Under the pieces are notes generated by a model. It was not told where the DNA came from. It was given only the letters and a program-made list of their open reading frames with translations, and did no database searches. Below, in pieces: positions 10,109-22,304 of a stretch of DNA of 64,000 nucleotides (positions within the stretch are counted from its first letter, which is position 1; the number at the start of each line of letters is the position of its first letter). Location: assembly GCA_015698045.1 (NCBI GenBank), contig BLAL01000006.1:930001-994000 (forward strand). Reading direction: 5' to 3'. A program made the translations under genes and the position numbers. This stretch comes from Rhizophagus clarus. Taxonomy: Eukaryota; Glomeromycota; Glomeromycetes; Glomerales; Glomeraceae.

Positions 10109-10440
10109 TTATCTATAGTTGATATCGATGAGAGGTACGGATTCTTCACTATCTTCATTATCCTTACCTCCATTCGGATAGAAGTTTCTTTTACACCATG
10201 CGTATATATCCCTGCAATTTTGTTCAATCAATATATCCACTCCATGTTTTATTGAAAAATCCATAATCAAAGATACGACTCTCTAAATAATTTAAAAATT
10301 AGGATTATATATATAAAGTTTATAATATATAAAATATAAGGAAAAACTTACATATGAATAAAGAGATGCCGTAACGTTTATAATTAAAGCTGTCCAACTA
10401 AATGACCTAATTTTTCCATGTTGATTAAATACAAACGAAT
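10109..10440 (-). CDS. Two 3' exons of an unidentified gene
   Basis: Exon 10440-10352 and exon 10282-10109 are joined by an intron with donor GTAAGTTTTT and acceptor TTATTTAG. They read in one phase without stops and end at TAA 10109. The peptide includes HGKIRSFSWTALIINVTASL and then a hydrophilic tail with NPNGG and acidic residues. The first exon is bounded upstream by AAG, and its 5' partner could not be placed in frame. A hydrophobic frame at 10732-10517 may belong to it. No family is recognised. Codon pattern and splice signals suggest a real or recently dead gene. Confidence 0.4.
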
Positions 10441-10758
10441 CTTATAATATACTATACTATGTATAGTATGTGTGAATATTTAAACTTAAATACCCATATC
10501 ATACCGTATATACTTTTTAAACAGAATTAAACATACTATAAATAACGAAATTGGAAATGGATTTTTGATATAAATATTTATAATATATTATTACAATTAT
10601 GATAATAATATCAGATGATCTATTTGACTCGTTTGCATTTTTATTTGCACCGGGATCAGATGAACAAGCTATCAAAAAAATTAAATAGTTAATTATCAAT
10701 ATAAAGGAGTTACTATAAATATAGCTTAGCATAAACTAGATCAGCGCCTATACATTTA

Positions 10759-10884
10759 TTAAAATTTGAACGTTAATAGCACTTTATGATGATTAACGAT
10801 ATTCTCAGATCTAAATACTTTTGCAGCGTCCAAAATTTCTTTCATTGTTAAAATATTACCGTCGAAAAATTTCCTTGTAGCAAC
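10759..10884 (-). CDS. Orphan terminal exon
   Basis: After an acceptor CTCGTAATAG, 41 codons read without interruption to a TAA: VATRKFFDGNILTMKEILDA and onward, rich in Lys and hydrophobic residues. The 5' continuation is lost in poly-A-rich DNA (11056-11114). It may be the last exon of a gene whose upstream part was disrupted. No family is recognised. Confidence 0.35.
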   Translation of the reverse strand, partial: VATRKFFDGNILTMKEILDAAKVFRSENIVNHHKVLLTFKF

Positions 10885-10975
10885 CTATTACGAGAAATAT
10901 ATTGTTAACAATCACCTATTACTTATTAGGATTAGTACAACGCTGAAAACAAATGTTTTTATATAGATTATATTA

Positions 10976-11082
10976 TAATAATCTATTGTTACAGAAAGAA
11001 AATTTTTAATATACCGAAAAAAAACCCTAAAAAATATTTCTAATATACCAATCTATTATTACAAAAAAAAAAAAATTTCTGT

Positions 11083-11118
<36 letters not shown>

Positions 11119-11160
11119 GCTATACCGATCTATTCTGTTTGAAAATTTCTTGTGGAATAT
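10976..11160. repeat. Diverged repeats with a long A-tract
   Basis: Three relatives of TATACCRATCTATT followed by A-runs are seen. The longest A-tract is at about 11086-11115. Confidence 0.6.
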
Positions 11161-11880
11161 TATTATTATTATTACTAAAATGAGTTAACATTATTTATTT
11201 ATTATACCTATTAGTGTTATAGTTACCGAGAAAAAAAGAATTTCGTTTAGTGATCTACTGCTATAATTACTAAAGATAGTGTAGTAGCAAGCATCGGCTA
11301 ACGGGATCAGCCGATCAAATCATCTGACCAAACAGCCCCATTTCCTAACTAATAAAATTATATAATAATTTAAATTTAAAAACATTGCAGCATTGCCAGG
11401 CAAATTTGCTGCATTGCAGACAAAAGGATAATATATCGTTGCTGATGACGTTATTAATCCAGTGTCATGTGACACCTGTTATAAGAGGAATATCAAAGAA
11501 CATGATAATCTTTGTGCAACAAATCAATTTCATTACAGAACCGAGTGTCACGACGCTTTGATGCATGTGTTCAACACTATTGTTAAAAATGTTCGTACTA
11601 CGTTATTTGTAATCGGGTGAATTTTTTAGCGTAATGACCGTTTCTTTTTTTGTGGTTCATTTTTTCATTTGATGTAATATTTAAGGTTAATAAATTTCTT
11701 TTGTAAAATTCCCTTTTGGCAATTTGGCAATTTTATTGTTTTTTAATTTTTAATCAACTTGATCAAAGTTTAGAATAATGTAATGGCAAAATACGTGTGT
11801 ATAACATATTAAATATCATATGATAATATTCCATTGAAATTTGATTTCCTACTCACGAATAAAGGTAAATAACATAACAA
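11116..11880. other. Intergenic
   Basis: No gene is supported. The stretch 11390-11640 has a moderately higher GC content, but its frames are interrupted. Confidence 0.4.
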
Positions 11881-12005
11881 AAAGGAATAATTTCGCTTTA
11901 GATATTATCAAATTTCGGAATAATTATGCACTCTTAAAAACAAAAAGGAATAATTGCGCTTTAGATATCATCAATTTCGGAATGATTATGCACTCTTTAA
12001 AATCA
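11881..12005. repeat. 63-bp tandem duplication
   Basis: Two copies (from 11881 and 11944) of a unit starting AAAGGAATAATTTCGCTTTA and ending in TATGCACTCTT differ at only a few bases. They lie about 350 bp upstream of the gene at 12358. Confidence 0.9.
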
Positions 12006-12357
12006 ACTCATCTATCATAATCAGTCTTAAATATGAAATTTCTCATTAAAAATGTAGATAAACTAATTTTGTCTTCTTCATTGAAACCTTTACCAAAATA
12101 GTACAGATAAAATGCGAAAAGCGTCCTTGCGTGAAGGTACGACATTATATTTTTCTCACATCCCTATCGAATTGATCTTAAAAAAAAAATCTAAGCTACT
12201 AGTACCGTGTTATTATTTAAAGGGCATGCCTCCATATGAAAAAAAAAACAAATTCTTTTTCTTGTTTAAATAATAAAATAAGTAAGTTTTTTTACTAATT
12301 GTTATTATTGTTTTATATGTTTCAATAAATTTCTTTTTTTTATTATAATTCAGGAAA

Positions 12358-12801
12358 ATGGCTACTAGATCATTCCTCATTCAAGCAGTTAAAGGAACTA
12401 CGAAACTTTATTGGACAGCAGCGGAAGGCAACAAAATTATTCTTCTCCCGCGAGGTAAACCTTACCAGAGATGGGTATTAAATAAAGAAGGCGAGAAGTA
12501 CGGTATTGCTAACGTAGATGAAAGTGGACTTAAGTTTAATGGTGTTAAATACGATCGTAATAGAGGAAGCGAAAAAATCACCACGGAATATTATGACCCA
12601 ATTACAACTGAAACCACGTCCACGTCCCAACTTTTTAATATCGTTTCTGGGGATAATCATACTCCGGTAGCCATTAAATCTGCGTTGGACACTCGACAAA
12701 ATTTAATCGCCAAAGATGGACCAGTTCCAAATTCACAAATCGTTTCCACGGATTCCGATACACCTAGATATGAATGGAGTATAATTGAACTTGATCACTA
12801 G
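12358..12801 (+). CDS. Beta-trefoil-like small protein
   Basis: This is an intact 147-residue gene with no signal peptide, so cytosolic or released by another route. It has no cysteines. Three equally spaced hydrophobic-aromatic motifs, QRWVL (37-41), LFNIV (92-96) and YEWSI (138-142), sit where the three Q-x-W-like repeats of a beta-trefoil would be. Fungal beta-trefoil proteins of this size include ricin-B-like lectins and protease inhibitors; which applies here cannot be told. The ATG follows an acceptor-like TATAATTCAG by four bases, so a 5'-UTR intron is possible. The fold assignment is an inference; that it is a gene is well supported by its length and codon pattern. Confidence 0.65.
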   Translation: MATRSFLIQAVKGTTKLYWTAAEGNKIILLPRGKPYQRWVLNKEGEKYGIANVDESGLKFNGVKYDRNRGSEKITTEYYDPITTETTSTSQLFNIVSGDNHTPVAIKSALDTRQNLIAKDGPVPNSQIVSTDSDTPRYEWSIIELDH

Positions 12802-14547
12802 ACTAGTCTTGATCTCAATTTTTGTATTTAAAAAAAAATGTTTAGCTATTGTATTATCTGTTATACATAGATAGCTTTAGTCATAGTGATAACTAGTTAA
12901 GATTTAAATTTCGTAATAAATTTATTGATCTTCGTATATTATATACAGTATATACTTGTATGTGATTCATCATCCCTCTTAAAGTGTGATGAGAACTTAA
13001 CATGTGCTAATTTTGTTTCATTTAAGAGTTAATTATGACCAGCTTTTTTCAGAAAGAGCGTATAAACTATTTAGGTTGATAAGATACGAGTTATATATCT
13101 TATTCGTTAAAATAAATAATATCTAAAGCACGAACCTTCCAACCAACAACTAATTTTGGTCCCCATCATCATGCAACTAATTCGGAACCGAAAACTGTTT
13201 TCTGATAGAAGATAGGACTTTTGACTTCTTGATTTGTCTCTACCAGAAAATGTAATTTCCGAATTAAAATACTGTCATTTTTCCTTTCCACGTGATTTTT
13301 TGTGGCGCATCAGCCTCATTTACTTATTGTGTAACGAATACATCATCATTCCATAAACTTCTTAATGTTTTGCAATCTACAAATGCAAACGTAGTCAAAT
13401 TTCATTAATAATAAATTTAATATACGTACCTCGTTTATGAATTTGATGTAATATTATTTTGATCATCTAAACTTTTCAGAAATACATATCGATATTATGT
13501 CCTTTTCTTTTCCAGGTTTTTTATGATGATCCTATTTATCTATACATCAACAATCCAAATTCGCGTTATCAATTATACATTTTGCCATACTTATTTACTT
13601 ACTTTCCGCATTATATTTAATATTATAAAATCTATATAGCCTTATAAATTTTACTAAATCTCCTTTTGGCAATAAATTCTGAATTTATCGTAGTGAACAA
13701 TATCATAAGGTATCCATTTTAATATATTTTTAAATACTGATGGTGTGCAGATAGCTGAATACCTTTGAATAAGTTTATCAATATGATTATTATCAATGGA
13801 CATTAATATTATGTTTCGTTTCCGTTTCGTTCGTACGAATTCTGAATCAATTCAGTGTATATGTTACACCAAACTAAAACATTCTTTTTTCGTTAGTTTT
13901 ACTAATTTCACGCAGATCAAGATTTTTAACAGGTTTAGTCAGATCTGTTCTTAAAAAAATGAATCAAAACGGAACCAATAAATCGTTGTAACCGTGATTT
14001 CACATCTTGATTTTAATCAATCTCGGACTTAGGAATTTAGATATGATATATATTTTCGGACTGTAATTCGTTTCTGAATCGGAAAAAAAACAAAATCAGA
14101 GATGTAAAACGAAAATAGGAACGATGAAAACTTAAGAGAAAACGAAATTAGTACTGAATTAGAAATGTAGATTTCAAGTTTTTGTCCATTTCATTCCGAA
14201 TTCCGAATTACAGAATTTTAAAAAAATATGGGAATCCAATTATGTAATCACAGAAGAGGAAAAAGTACATAAAGTTTTAGTATCAATACGATATCTAAAC
14301 AAATCAATATTAATTTGTTCCAAAATTAATAGTTATGTACTAATTTAATTTTATTTAGATTTATATTCCTATTCTATAAAACGATTTTATTGAACGCAAT
14401 ATATGAAGACATGAAAGATAATATTTTTTTTTTGAAAAGAAATTATATATATTTCTTTTTCAATTCATCATATCTTTATTTTTGAATAAATTAACTGTTT
14501 AACTATCTATGAAATCTTAATTGGTTAAATTATACTGCATATAATCT
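12802..14547. other. Intergenic
   Basis: No gene seen. From 13960 to 14220 the DNA repeats GAAACGAAAT/CGGAATT-like words loosely on both strands. Confidence 0.5.
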
Positions 14548-14973
14548 TTATTGTTTAATTAAAGCTTTTCTAAATTTCTTTCCTTTATGGGTGACAAAAA
14601 ATGTACCACCAACAATTTCTTGAACAGTAAAACTTTTAAAATCACCTTGATAAGGCGAAGTACCACCAGATGGGAAAATTGTAACCTTTTTTCTAATGTC
14701 TTTGGTAAAATCAATCTTCTTCCCTTTCTTGGTTATTATAAAAAATCCATAATTATTGATGTTCGTATCTTTTTCCAAACCTTTGGTAAATTGTCCAAGA
14801 ACACGAACATCATTAGTCCAGGTAATTCGACCCACGAGATCGTCGTTGAAGTCAGCGAGAGCAGAAGTATCATCTTGACGTTTATTCAATGGAGCGGTTT
14901 GAGTTAATCCTATAAAGATCACGCAAAACAAGGCGACCATAATAGCCAAAAAGGGTAATTTTCTTGAAATCAT
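14548..14973 (-). CDS. Small secreted protein (effector-like)
   Basis: This is an intact 141-residue gene. Residues 1-27 form a strong signal peptide (PFLAIMVALFCVIFIGL, cut after QTA), and a Kex2-type KR site is at 31-32 just before the mature chain. The mature chain has no cysteine, is basic (KKGKK at 82-86 and HKGKKFRK near the end) and beta-rich, starting ADFNDDLVGRITW. Small, processed, lineage-specific secreted proteins of this plan are typical effector candidates in mycorrhizal fungi, but no function can be read from the sequence. A good TATA box lies 115 bp upstream. The overlapping plus-strand frame is only a shadow. Confidence 0.75.
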   Translation of the reverse strand: MISRKLPFLAIMVALFCVIFIGLTQTAPLNKRQDDTSALADFNDDLVGRITWTNDVRVLGQFTKGLEKDTNINNYGFFIITKKGKKIDFTKDIRKKVTIFPSGGTSPYQGDFKSFTVQEIVGGTFFVTHKGKKFRKALIKQ

Positions 14974-15087
14974 TTTTTTATTTTTAGAATATTTTTATTG
15001 AAAAAATTAATTCGTGATTAATAGTTATCGTTAAATTTAAATCAACCCTTTTTTTCGGTTAAGGAAGTGAAGCAAAAATTGTCACTT

Positions 15088-15095
15088 CTTTTATA
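15088..15095 (-). promoter_or_regulatory. TATA box for the small secreted protein gene
   Basis: On the minus strand this reads TATAAAAG, 115 bp before the ATG at 14973. Confidence 0.6.
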
Positions 15096-15099
15096 CTTG

Positions 15100-16170
15100 T
15101 CAAGAATCATTAGTTTATCATCATGAAAGGTAAAATTTCATTAAACATCCTTAATTAGGAAAAAAAAAATAGTTTTTTTGATATGCAATGTATTTATAAT
15201 GAATCCGATTGAAGTCTTCCAATTCTTCCAATTATGGTTCTTAATTTTTTTTACGCATATTTTAGCGTTGTTTGTGCATAAAAATTTGTGTATGAATTCA
15301 TTCTTTGAAAATGCATATATCTTTTTTTTTATCTTTTCGTTTGTTGCTGTTATAAAGTTAATAATAGTTATCCAATTATTTCGCCATTTTATAATTAGAC
15401 GTTTGTCATAATTTACGTAAATTATTTATAGATAAATTGACATACATAAAACTCTTCTTTTTTGGACAATGCGAGCTAATTCCGACCCTGAATGGATGCG
15501 AACTCACGAACGTATAATCTTTTTTTTAGATTATGGAATAATGGGTTCTAATCATCGACGAAGTAACTTAAACTCGTTGTTAAAAAAAATATAATGCAGT
15601 GAATTGATATACGTACTGAACGGCATATGATAAGAGTTTGAGACTTACATATTGTTTCGATGTTTTGAAACAATGAAATAGTCGTTTTCAAAAATATTCT
15701 GCTGCGGAATTAGCATATTACAAATAATGTACTACGTGAGACATAACACTTGGCAAATGTTTAAGCTAAAAATGGCTAATGTTGCGCTACATGTAATCGC
15801 GTTACCCAAACTCTAAAAATTATAAGGGGTCGTGAAAATTACTATGTTTCAAACGTCCTTTTTATTCGGTCAATTTTAAATTCTGGTTGCTGCGCCACAA
15901 TGTAATCAATCTGCTATTTTTTAATAACTGGACTAAAAAAAAAAAAAAATGACTAAAAAATAGTTTTTTTTTTAAAAAATTTCTTTTATAACTGGACTAA
16001 AAAAAAATGGTTTTTTTTTTACAATTGGACTAAAAATCACACAACATACTATCGTGCGTAAATACAACGATCAGGCAACTATAATTATGCGATTATGTAA
16101 ACAAAACCAATATATGTGTTAATGTGCATAATTCGAAAATCATAACAGCTGCGACTCGAGGATGAGAGTG
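15100..16170. other. Intergenic with short direct repeats
   Basis: Three copies of AACTGGACTAAAAAA / AATTGGACTAAAAA occur at about 15926, 15992 and 16023. The hydrophobic 77-codon frame at 15178-15411 has no supporting context. Confidence 0.5.
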
Positions 16171-16179
16171 ATGCGTTTA

Positions 16180-17358
16180 AGATATTATTGGATGACAATA
16201 ATTTAAAAACTTTATGACCCTCAAGAACTTGAAATCCTTTCGGCTCTGGAGGATCTGCTTCAATTCACACTGCAAAATGGATAGGGAACATCAACAACAT
16301 ATGTAATTAAAAGATTTCACAATAGTTCTATATATGATATTGTTAATGAGCTTTGATTTTTTACGAACATTTTTTATTTGTAGATATGATAAAATAGGAT
16401 AAAATCTAACGCTATTATTTTTAAGTATAACTAATCGAAAAGGTTATTTATCCTCCAATTATATTTACAACCTGCGGAGTTACAACCACTCGAAGGTAAA
16501 TATAATAAAAAAATATACTGTCCTAAAACTTTCTAGTGATGTTTACTGATGGCTTAATCTTTATTGTATATCTACTAGATAAGACTTACATTGAATGCGA
16601 TTTGCTGATAGTCCTGTCATTCCTGTGTTTAGAAAACTAAAAATCAGTTATTATTATATGAACAAATACTTGAAAACATTGTATTCTTTTTAGGTGAAAC
16701 AAAATATTCACTCGCCCTTGAATATTCGGATAGTGGAACATTAGGGAATTATTTAAGGAACAATGCAAGTATGATTTTATGTACTGTACATGACAATGGA
16801 ATTATACATGGGGATCTTGTAAATTATAGATTTTGTTATTTCGTTTCCACAACTTATGTTTATTAATATTTGATACATTTTTTTTATTAAGCACCCTGTT
16901 AATAGATCTTTGGATATTCATGTTTACAAGGATCAGTTATCAACAAAAAAGACGTAATGCGTTAGTTACATGTATCTAAAAATTCTTAAAGATCATTCGT
17001 GTGATTTAACCAAAAAATCCAATATATATAGCTAGCGGTATTATTCTGGCAATTAACAGGTTGCAAACCACCTTTCGAATCTGAAACAGTTACTGGTTTA
17101 GAGATCCGCATTAATGGTAAAGGAGAAACTCTCATTCAAAATACAAATAACGACTACGTTAAGCTTTATCAAAGTAAGCGTAAATTTAATAACGATGTAT
17201 TTTCGTAACAAAACGTTATTTAATCTTTATACATTATATAAATAGGATGTTAGGAATTTGAACCAGATAACAGACCAGATATTTCCGAAGTAGCTTCTAT
17301 TCTTAATAATAACATTAGCTCTGAAAAAAAAAATAATACTACTATTAGTGTGAAATAA
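16180..17358 (+). pseudogene. Decayed TKL-type protein kinase
   Basis: Kinase pieces appear in the right order in separate exons. A glycine loop GSGGSASIHTAKWIG (about 16235-16285) comes first. A hinge peptide TKYSLALEYSDSGTLGNYL (about 16700-16760) follows, then a catalytic-loop relic HDNGIIHGDL (about 16790-16820), where the usual HRD has become HGD. After that come GCKPPFESETVTGLEIRING (about 17060-17115) and the C-terminal EFEPDNRPDISEV. The Trp codon expected before EFEPDNRP is TAG (17251-17253), and other stops interrupt the linkers. Introns such as GTAAGC...AATAG at about 17175-17245 remain visible. It is a dead paralogue of the family represented intact at 30982-32541. Confidence 0.8.
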
Positions 17359-18198
17359 CAAAAGAATTGGTATGTCGTGTCAAATTAGAAATCACTAGAA
17401 TCCATATTCGCTTTCAATATTTTATTTATTATTGTTTTTGTTTTCCTTTTTGATATTGTAATGTTAGACAAATAAAAGAAAATACATAATCAATAGAAAT
17501 TCGTATATATTGTAAATTACCGAAATTAGTTACATGAGCACTAAATCGAATACGATTTTATTAACATCCTAATATTAAAATTATACAGGAAAGATCGCTT
17601 TATTTCGAAGGGATGTCCGATTCTTCTAATACATCTGAATACATAAAAAAAAAAAAAAAATGTTTATTTCAGTAAAAACTACTTTATCAAGAATCGGTTG
17701 TGTTTTCATGTTCTATTACTATAGTCCGAACCGGTGTTGATCAACAAAAATGTACAGTACTATGTAATGCGTACTTGCAGTTGTGCAACACACTATTTTT
17801 TTTATGTATTTTCTCCTCTGTCACATTGTTTTACTCGTCAAAAAAATGTGCAACTTCTATGCCAGCGTAACAACTGAAAAGTATCTTTATGTTGGCGGTG
17901 ATTAAAAATATAATGTGTACTCTTATGGAATTTCTATGAAAAGAAGACTCAACTCAACTTTTTAAATTGTGACATGATTTAAAAAGTTGGTGGAGTTCAA
18001 GACAAACCAAATATCAATGACATGATATATGGCATCATTGCATCAAATTAAATAATTAACACACACTTAATCTATTTAGATTAGTACTTAACCATTTTCA
18101 CGTCAATGATATTAATAAATAAATACTAATGACGAATATAAAAGGTGGTTTATTTTGCTTTTCAATTCCTCAGAACATACTACTTGATCTTCGTATTA
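17359..18198. other. Intergenic
   Basis: No gene seen. There is an A-tract at about 17646-17660. Confidence 0.5.
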
Positions 18199-18366
18199 CA
18201 GTCAACTCCGATATAATGATACGTCAGGACTCGTATGAAATTTTGAAAAAAATACTGTTATATCAAAATTATACCAATATTTTTATATGCTTTCATACAG
18301 TATATAGTGTGAAAATGAAACTCCATCGTTATAACAAATTTTTAATATCATATCGAGGTTATACTG
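18199..18366. mobile_element. pogo/Tigger-like MITE
   Basis: This is a 168-bp element starting CAGTCAACTCCGATATAATG and ending (inverted) CAGTATAACCTCGATATGAT. It is flanked by TA on both sides (18197-18198, 18367-18368), the target duplication of the Tc1/mariner/pogo group. Ends of the CAGT...TATAACGA type are characteristic of pogo-like elements. No transposase is present, so it is non-autonomous. The open frame crossing it is a by-product of the element. Confidence 0.7.
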
Positions 18367-18369
18367 TAC

Positions 18370-21120
18370 CAAGTACCAACCACTTGGGCCATGATCATGA
18401 AATCCTCATGTAAGTCAGTATACGACATACTTAGAAGCTGAACCAATGAAAACAATTCAGAAAAGTACCAGATCCTGAAGGTATAAATAGGATTATATGA
18501 CGCAACACGAACCACATTCGATGCGGGAAAATGGATGTATGTATTAAATGATATAGCAGTTTGCTGATACCCAGAAAATTGAGCTTAGAAGATCAGAAGG
18601 TTCGCGAAAAGTTCCAACTTGGAATTACGACTGTCTGCAATTTTATCACACAAAAGTAAATTTTGGGATAGCAGGATATCTGATCCAGTTTATTACTACC
18701 TTTAGCGTGAAAAAGCTATAAAGGTAACTACGCAAAAAGGGCAAAGGATTTTATTAGGTTTTCAAAAAATATGCAGACGTACAATTCACATGAGTGCAAG
18801 TCTTTAATTTTGGTGAGGGAACAGGGATTTCTTCACTCCGTTGGGCGCGGCTTAAGTTCTTTTAACATGAAAGAAAGCCACCATCTGCCACCTCTGATCA
18901 GAAATGCAAAATGGACCGAAACAAGCTGAACCATCATTCCAAAGACTAGACCAATTGTCTTTAGTAATTCTAGTATACCTTTAGTGTAACTCAACTATTT
19001 CATAAGGAATTCTTTTTTTGATAACAAATGTATTAAAAGCGTATTCTCCTATTTCAATCAGTACATCAATAAAGCATACTTGGTACTATCTGATGTATCT
19101 AATGTGACATAATTACCGTCATCAAAGATAACCACATCTTATTTCTTCATGTTTGCTCTTTTGGAAATTCGGATTGAATTTTTGGAACAATATTTACAGA
19201 AGTATATCTCTATCGTATGTAATGATCGTATCCTATCCGGTCTACTAACAATCCTAATCTTCATGTTCCTGTTACTTATAAATTGTGATAACAACCAGTA
19301 GTGTAAGATTAAATCGATATAACCTTTTTTATATCCATTAGCATTCTGAATAGGGGAAATAGAGAAACTCAGAAAAGAATTCAGATGCAGATTGTGTTTC
19401 AGACAAAAAAATATACGTGGAACAGCTAAGGTGTATATATATGTTTGCATTATTTTACTTCCCGGAGACTATCACTTCTTCCTACTTATATCATACGGCA
19501 TCATGGTTGTACTAAATAATAATTAAATGTCATGATGAGTGTTTGTGTATAGCATAGATACAACATTTTCGCACATGGAATTGATAATGGAAAAAGATAA
19601 AAGATAGATACATCCATCGAGTGCCAGTGAAATGGGATTGAAGTCATAAACGCATAATTACTAGTTAATAAAATACAATATTTTCGTTTTCAATTGTTTG
19701 ATACCAATATGTGTTGCAAGATCTATTACGCTATCTACTTTATGTTTTGGGATCGATATTATCCATTTGTCACGTGAGAATTTATATCGATTACAAACAT
19801 ATTTTTGTATAATAATTACTTTTTTATTGTATCAATGAAATGAAAATTACTGAGGAATTACGTTATGAAAGTAATGCCCTCCAGCCCATCATTGCCTGAA
19901 AATGATTTCGCTTATTAATACAGTGCCTTAGCAAGTGGAATAACAAGATATTAATTAATTATAATGATAAAAATAATGAATCGAATGTTTTTACTTCGCA
20001 TTTATATTTTGACTGTTTTCGTTTTGCGATTCTATTGACATCAGGAATATTTTTGTTTCGGAAACTCTTAATACAAAAATATGTAAATATCAAAATAAGT
20101 CCTATACTAGCATTGTCTATTATTTTTTTCTAGTAATTATATGATTCCGACCAACAAGTGGAATGAACTAATAGGTTCAATGATTATATATATATAGGAT
20201 ATGCCACAGTATTCATTAAGAAAATAAGCCATTATGAGAACTAAAACCTCTAATTAATAAGACCTTCAGTCTTATGATTACGGTTGACATATTTACTTGG
20301 AGACACGAAGTAGAAACTCCATACGTAATGATATGTTTGTTCTGCACAACATTGTTATCGACAACTATCATTTTTCTGTTTTGCTCTCTATTCTGAGCGT
20401 CTTCAGCCACGCTTCTTTTTAATCATACACAAATATATTACTGTAGACGACTAATATAACGAAGCCTACGAAGTAAAAAATGTATACAAAATCATCATCA
20501 TGATTTTCTCTGTATAATTTCGCGGAACGGGCTAAAGTCTCTTCGTTTCGCTCAAAAAATAATACTCTTTCCAAAACATAATGTATTATAGGCTGCATCA
20601 TGTACCTTCACCTATTTCTACAATTTTTTGTCATAACAAATATTCTATGTATTTAGTCATCTATAGCAAACACTTTCAAAGATAACGGACCAAACTTGAC
20701 AGTCTCTCGATGAATATGCCAAGAGATTTGTTGTTGATATCTTAACCGGTGATGATATGGTTTATCAGTTTAGATGATGATTTTGGAGAGATCAAAAGAA
20801 ACATAATGCTCATCCTTTCTGGTGTTCGGATTAACGATTTGCACCTTTTGATGGCAAAAATCCCTAACGACAATGATGATGTTTTCAAAACTTATTCTAA
20901 ATAAAAAGAACGAGTGCATAAAGTTGCTCAAGGAGCAGCAGACACTTAGATAAGAGATATACATTTCTATATCACTTTTACCCATAAATAGAAAAATCAG
21001 GAATCCACTTTTATTTAATTCATTCTCCTCCTAATTTTTCAAATGAATATACGGAATGAACAATGCTAACAGATGTATAAATCGTTACTTAGTAAAACTT
21101 TTTTTAAACGTTATTAATTA
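18370..21120. other. Gene-poor stretch with coding-like scraps
   Basis: Between 18420 and 19000 the plus strand carries broken frames of gene-like composition with no recognisable family. Minus-strand frames at 20985-20770, 20601-20419 and 20410-20216 include a membrane-like peptide (VYIFYFVGFVILVVYSN) and could be exons of one unidentified gene, but no splice chain joins them. I cannot support a gene model here. Confidence 0.25.
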
Positions 21121-21191
21121 AAATCATGTTTTTAATCGCCTTCAAGCGGCATATTATTTTTTCTGTTGTCTGGACAACAAAAACATGATTT
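21121..21191. repeat. Fold-back element with 13-bp ends
   Basis: AAATCATGTTTTT and its exact complement AAAAACATGATTT bound a 71-bp segment. An inner TTGTCTGGACAA palindrome is also present. Confidence 0.65.
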
Positions 21192-21730
21192 GTTTGATTC
21201 AGTAACCAAATTTTTTTTTTCAGAATATTATTTCTATCTATTTTAATTATTTAAATGAAAGTATTAAAAAGAAATCCACCAGAAAAAATTTGCGGGATTG
21301 GATCTATTGTTATCTTAATTTAATATATTTAATACATATTACTCCTCCCAAAATGTATCATTTGAATAATAAGTCAAGACACAATTTCTATCAACACATC
21401 TCTTTCATCAAAGATAATGGCCATGTTAACACCAATTTTCGTCATTTAAAAAACCATATCATTCATACCTTAGTTACCCCGCCTACCTGACAGATTGACA
21501 CCATGAAGAAAAGTAACACAAACATGAACTCAAATTGGGTACTATATTATGCTGGTCACGATTAATTTGAAACAAAAGTATGAAATTTATTTACCAAATT
21601 CAATACCTAGAATATTCTACGAACGGGAAAAAGTTTTTTCTAATGAAAAGGTCAGAAAAATGAATCTTAAAACGGTAATTTCTCAAAGAAATGAATATTG
21701 CATGAGTTTCTTTCATAATTATCACTGATT

Positions 21731-21994
21731 ATCGCACGGCCCTATAGGATCATGCTGATGTCGTTTAACCTATATTTTTAATAAATTGTTAATATTATTA
21801 TTATTGTACAATATTGAACGGTAATAGTTTATTTGCGTACAATATGTACAATATTGAACGGTGATAATATATTTGCATACAATATTAAAATGGTTCCAAA
21901 TTTCACTATTTATCGATATCAATCATATCATTAATTAGACTTTTGATAAACTTTATATAGCTATAGAGAGCATGATCTGCATTAGCCGTACGAT
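21731..21994. mobile_element. MITE family A, copy 1
   Basis: The left end ATCGCACGGCCCTATAGG and the right end AGCCGTACGAT are inverted (ATCGYACGGCY). The interior has repeated GTACAATATTGAACGGT words. A second, shorter copy with the same ends is at 27190-27339. Confidence 0.65.
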
Positions 21995-22000
21995 AATATA

Positions 22001-22079
22001 GATATTGCACGGTGGTATTTAGATTGGTTAACGTCACTTCGTGACGTTAACCAATATAAATACAACACCGTACAATATC
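22001..22079. repeat. 79-bp near-perfect hairpin
   Basis: From GATATTGCACGGTGGTATTT to the mirrored AAATACAACACCGTACAATATC, almost the whole 79 bp folds back, with ACGTCAC-TTC-GTGACGT at the tip. It sits 6 bp from MITE copy 1 and shares the YACGG end motif, so it is probably a second tiny inverted-repeat element. A structured RNA is the alternative. Confidence 0.75.
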
Positions 22080-22214
22080 CATAAATTATGAATCAATTTT
22101 TTGAATGTTAGAATTTTTTGATCGTTCTAAATTTGTTTAGAAAAAATGTAAAAATGGTCAGAATTTTTGATCATCCGGGATTTGTCCGTCATTTGGAATT
22201 TGTCTCTAATAATT

Positions 22215-22300
22215 GTTTTCGTGTGTAACAGTAACGTTTAGACTACTAATTTATATGTGTGTTACTGTAACGCTTAGAATACTTATTTATACATGTGCAA
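22215..22300. repeat. Two to three diverged 37-bp direct repeats
   Basis: GTGTAACAGTAACGTTTAGA and GTGTTACTGTAACGCTTAGA each begin a unit ending in TTATATGTG or TTATACATG. A third start (GTGCAACTATTACAGAGTAACG) follows. Confidence 0.6.
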
Positions 22301-22304
22301 CTAT

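Noticed and set aside
15178-15411. Hydrophobic 77-codon frame
   Set aside because: T-rich DNA naturally gives Phe/Ile/Leu-rich frames; there is no ATG context or supporting signal.
15460-15540. tRNA-like stretch with a B-box-like GTTCGCATCC on the minus strand
   Set aside because: No acceptor stem, anticodon arm or matching A box could be folded, so it is not called as a tRNA or SINE.
18129-18413. 94-codon frame
   Set aside because: It is mostly the pogo-like MITE (18199-18366) read through.
19139-19450. 103-codon minus-strand frame
   Set aside because: Neither strand gives a recognisable or spliced product; composition is not clearly coding.
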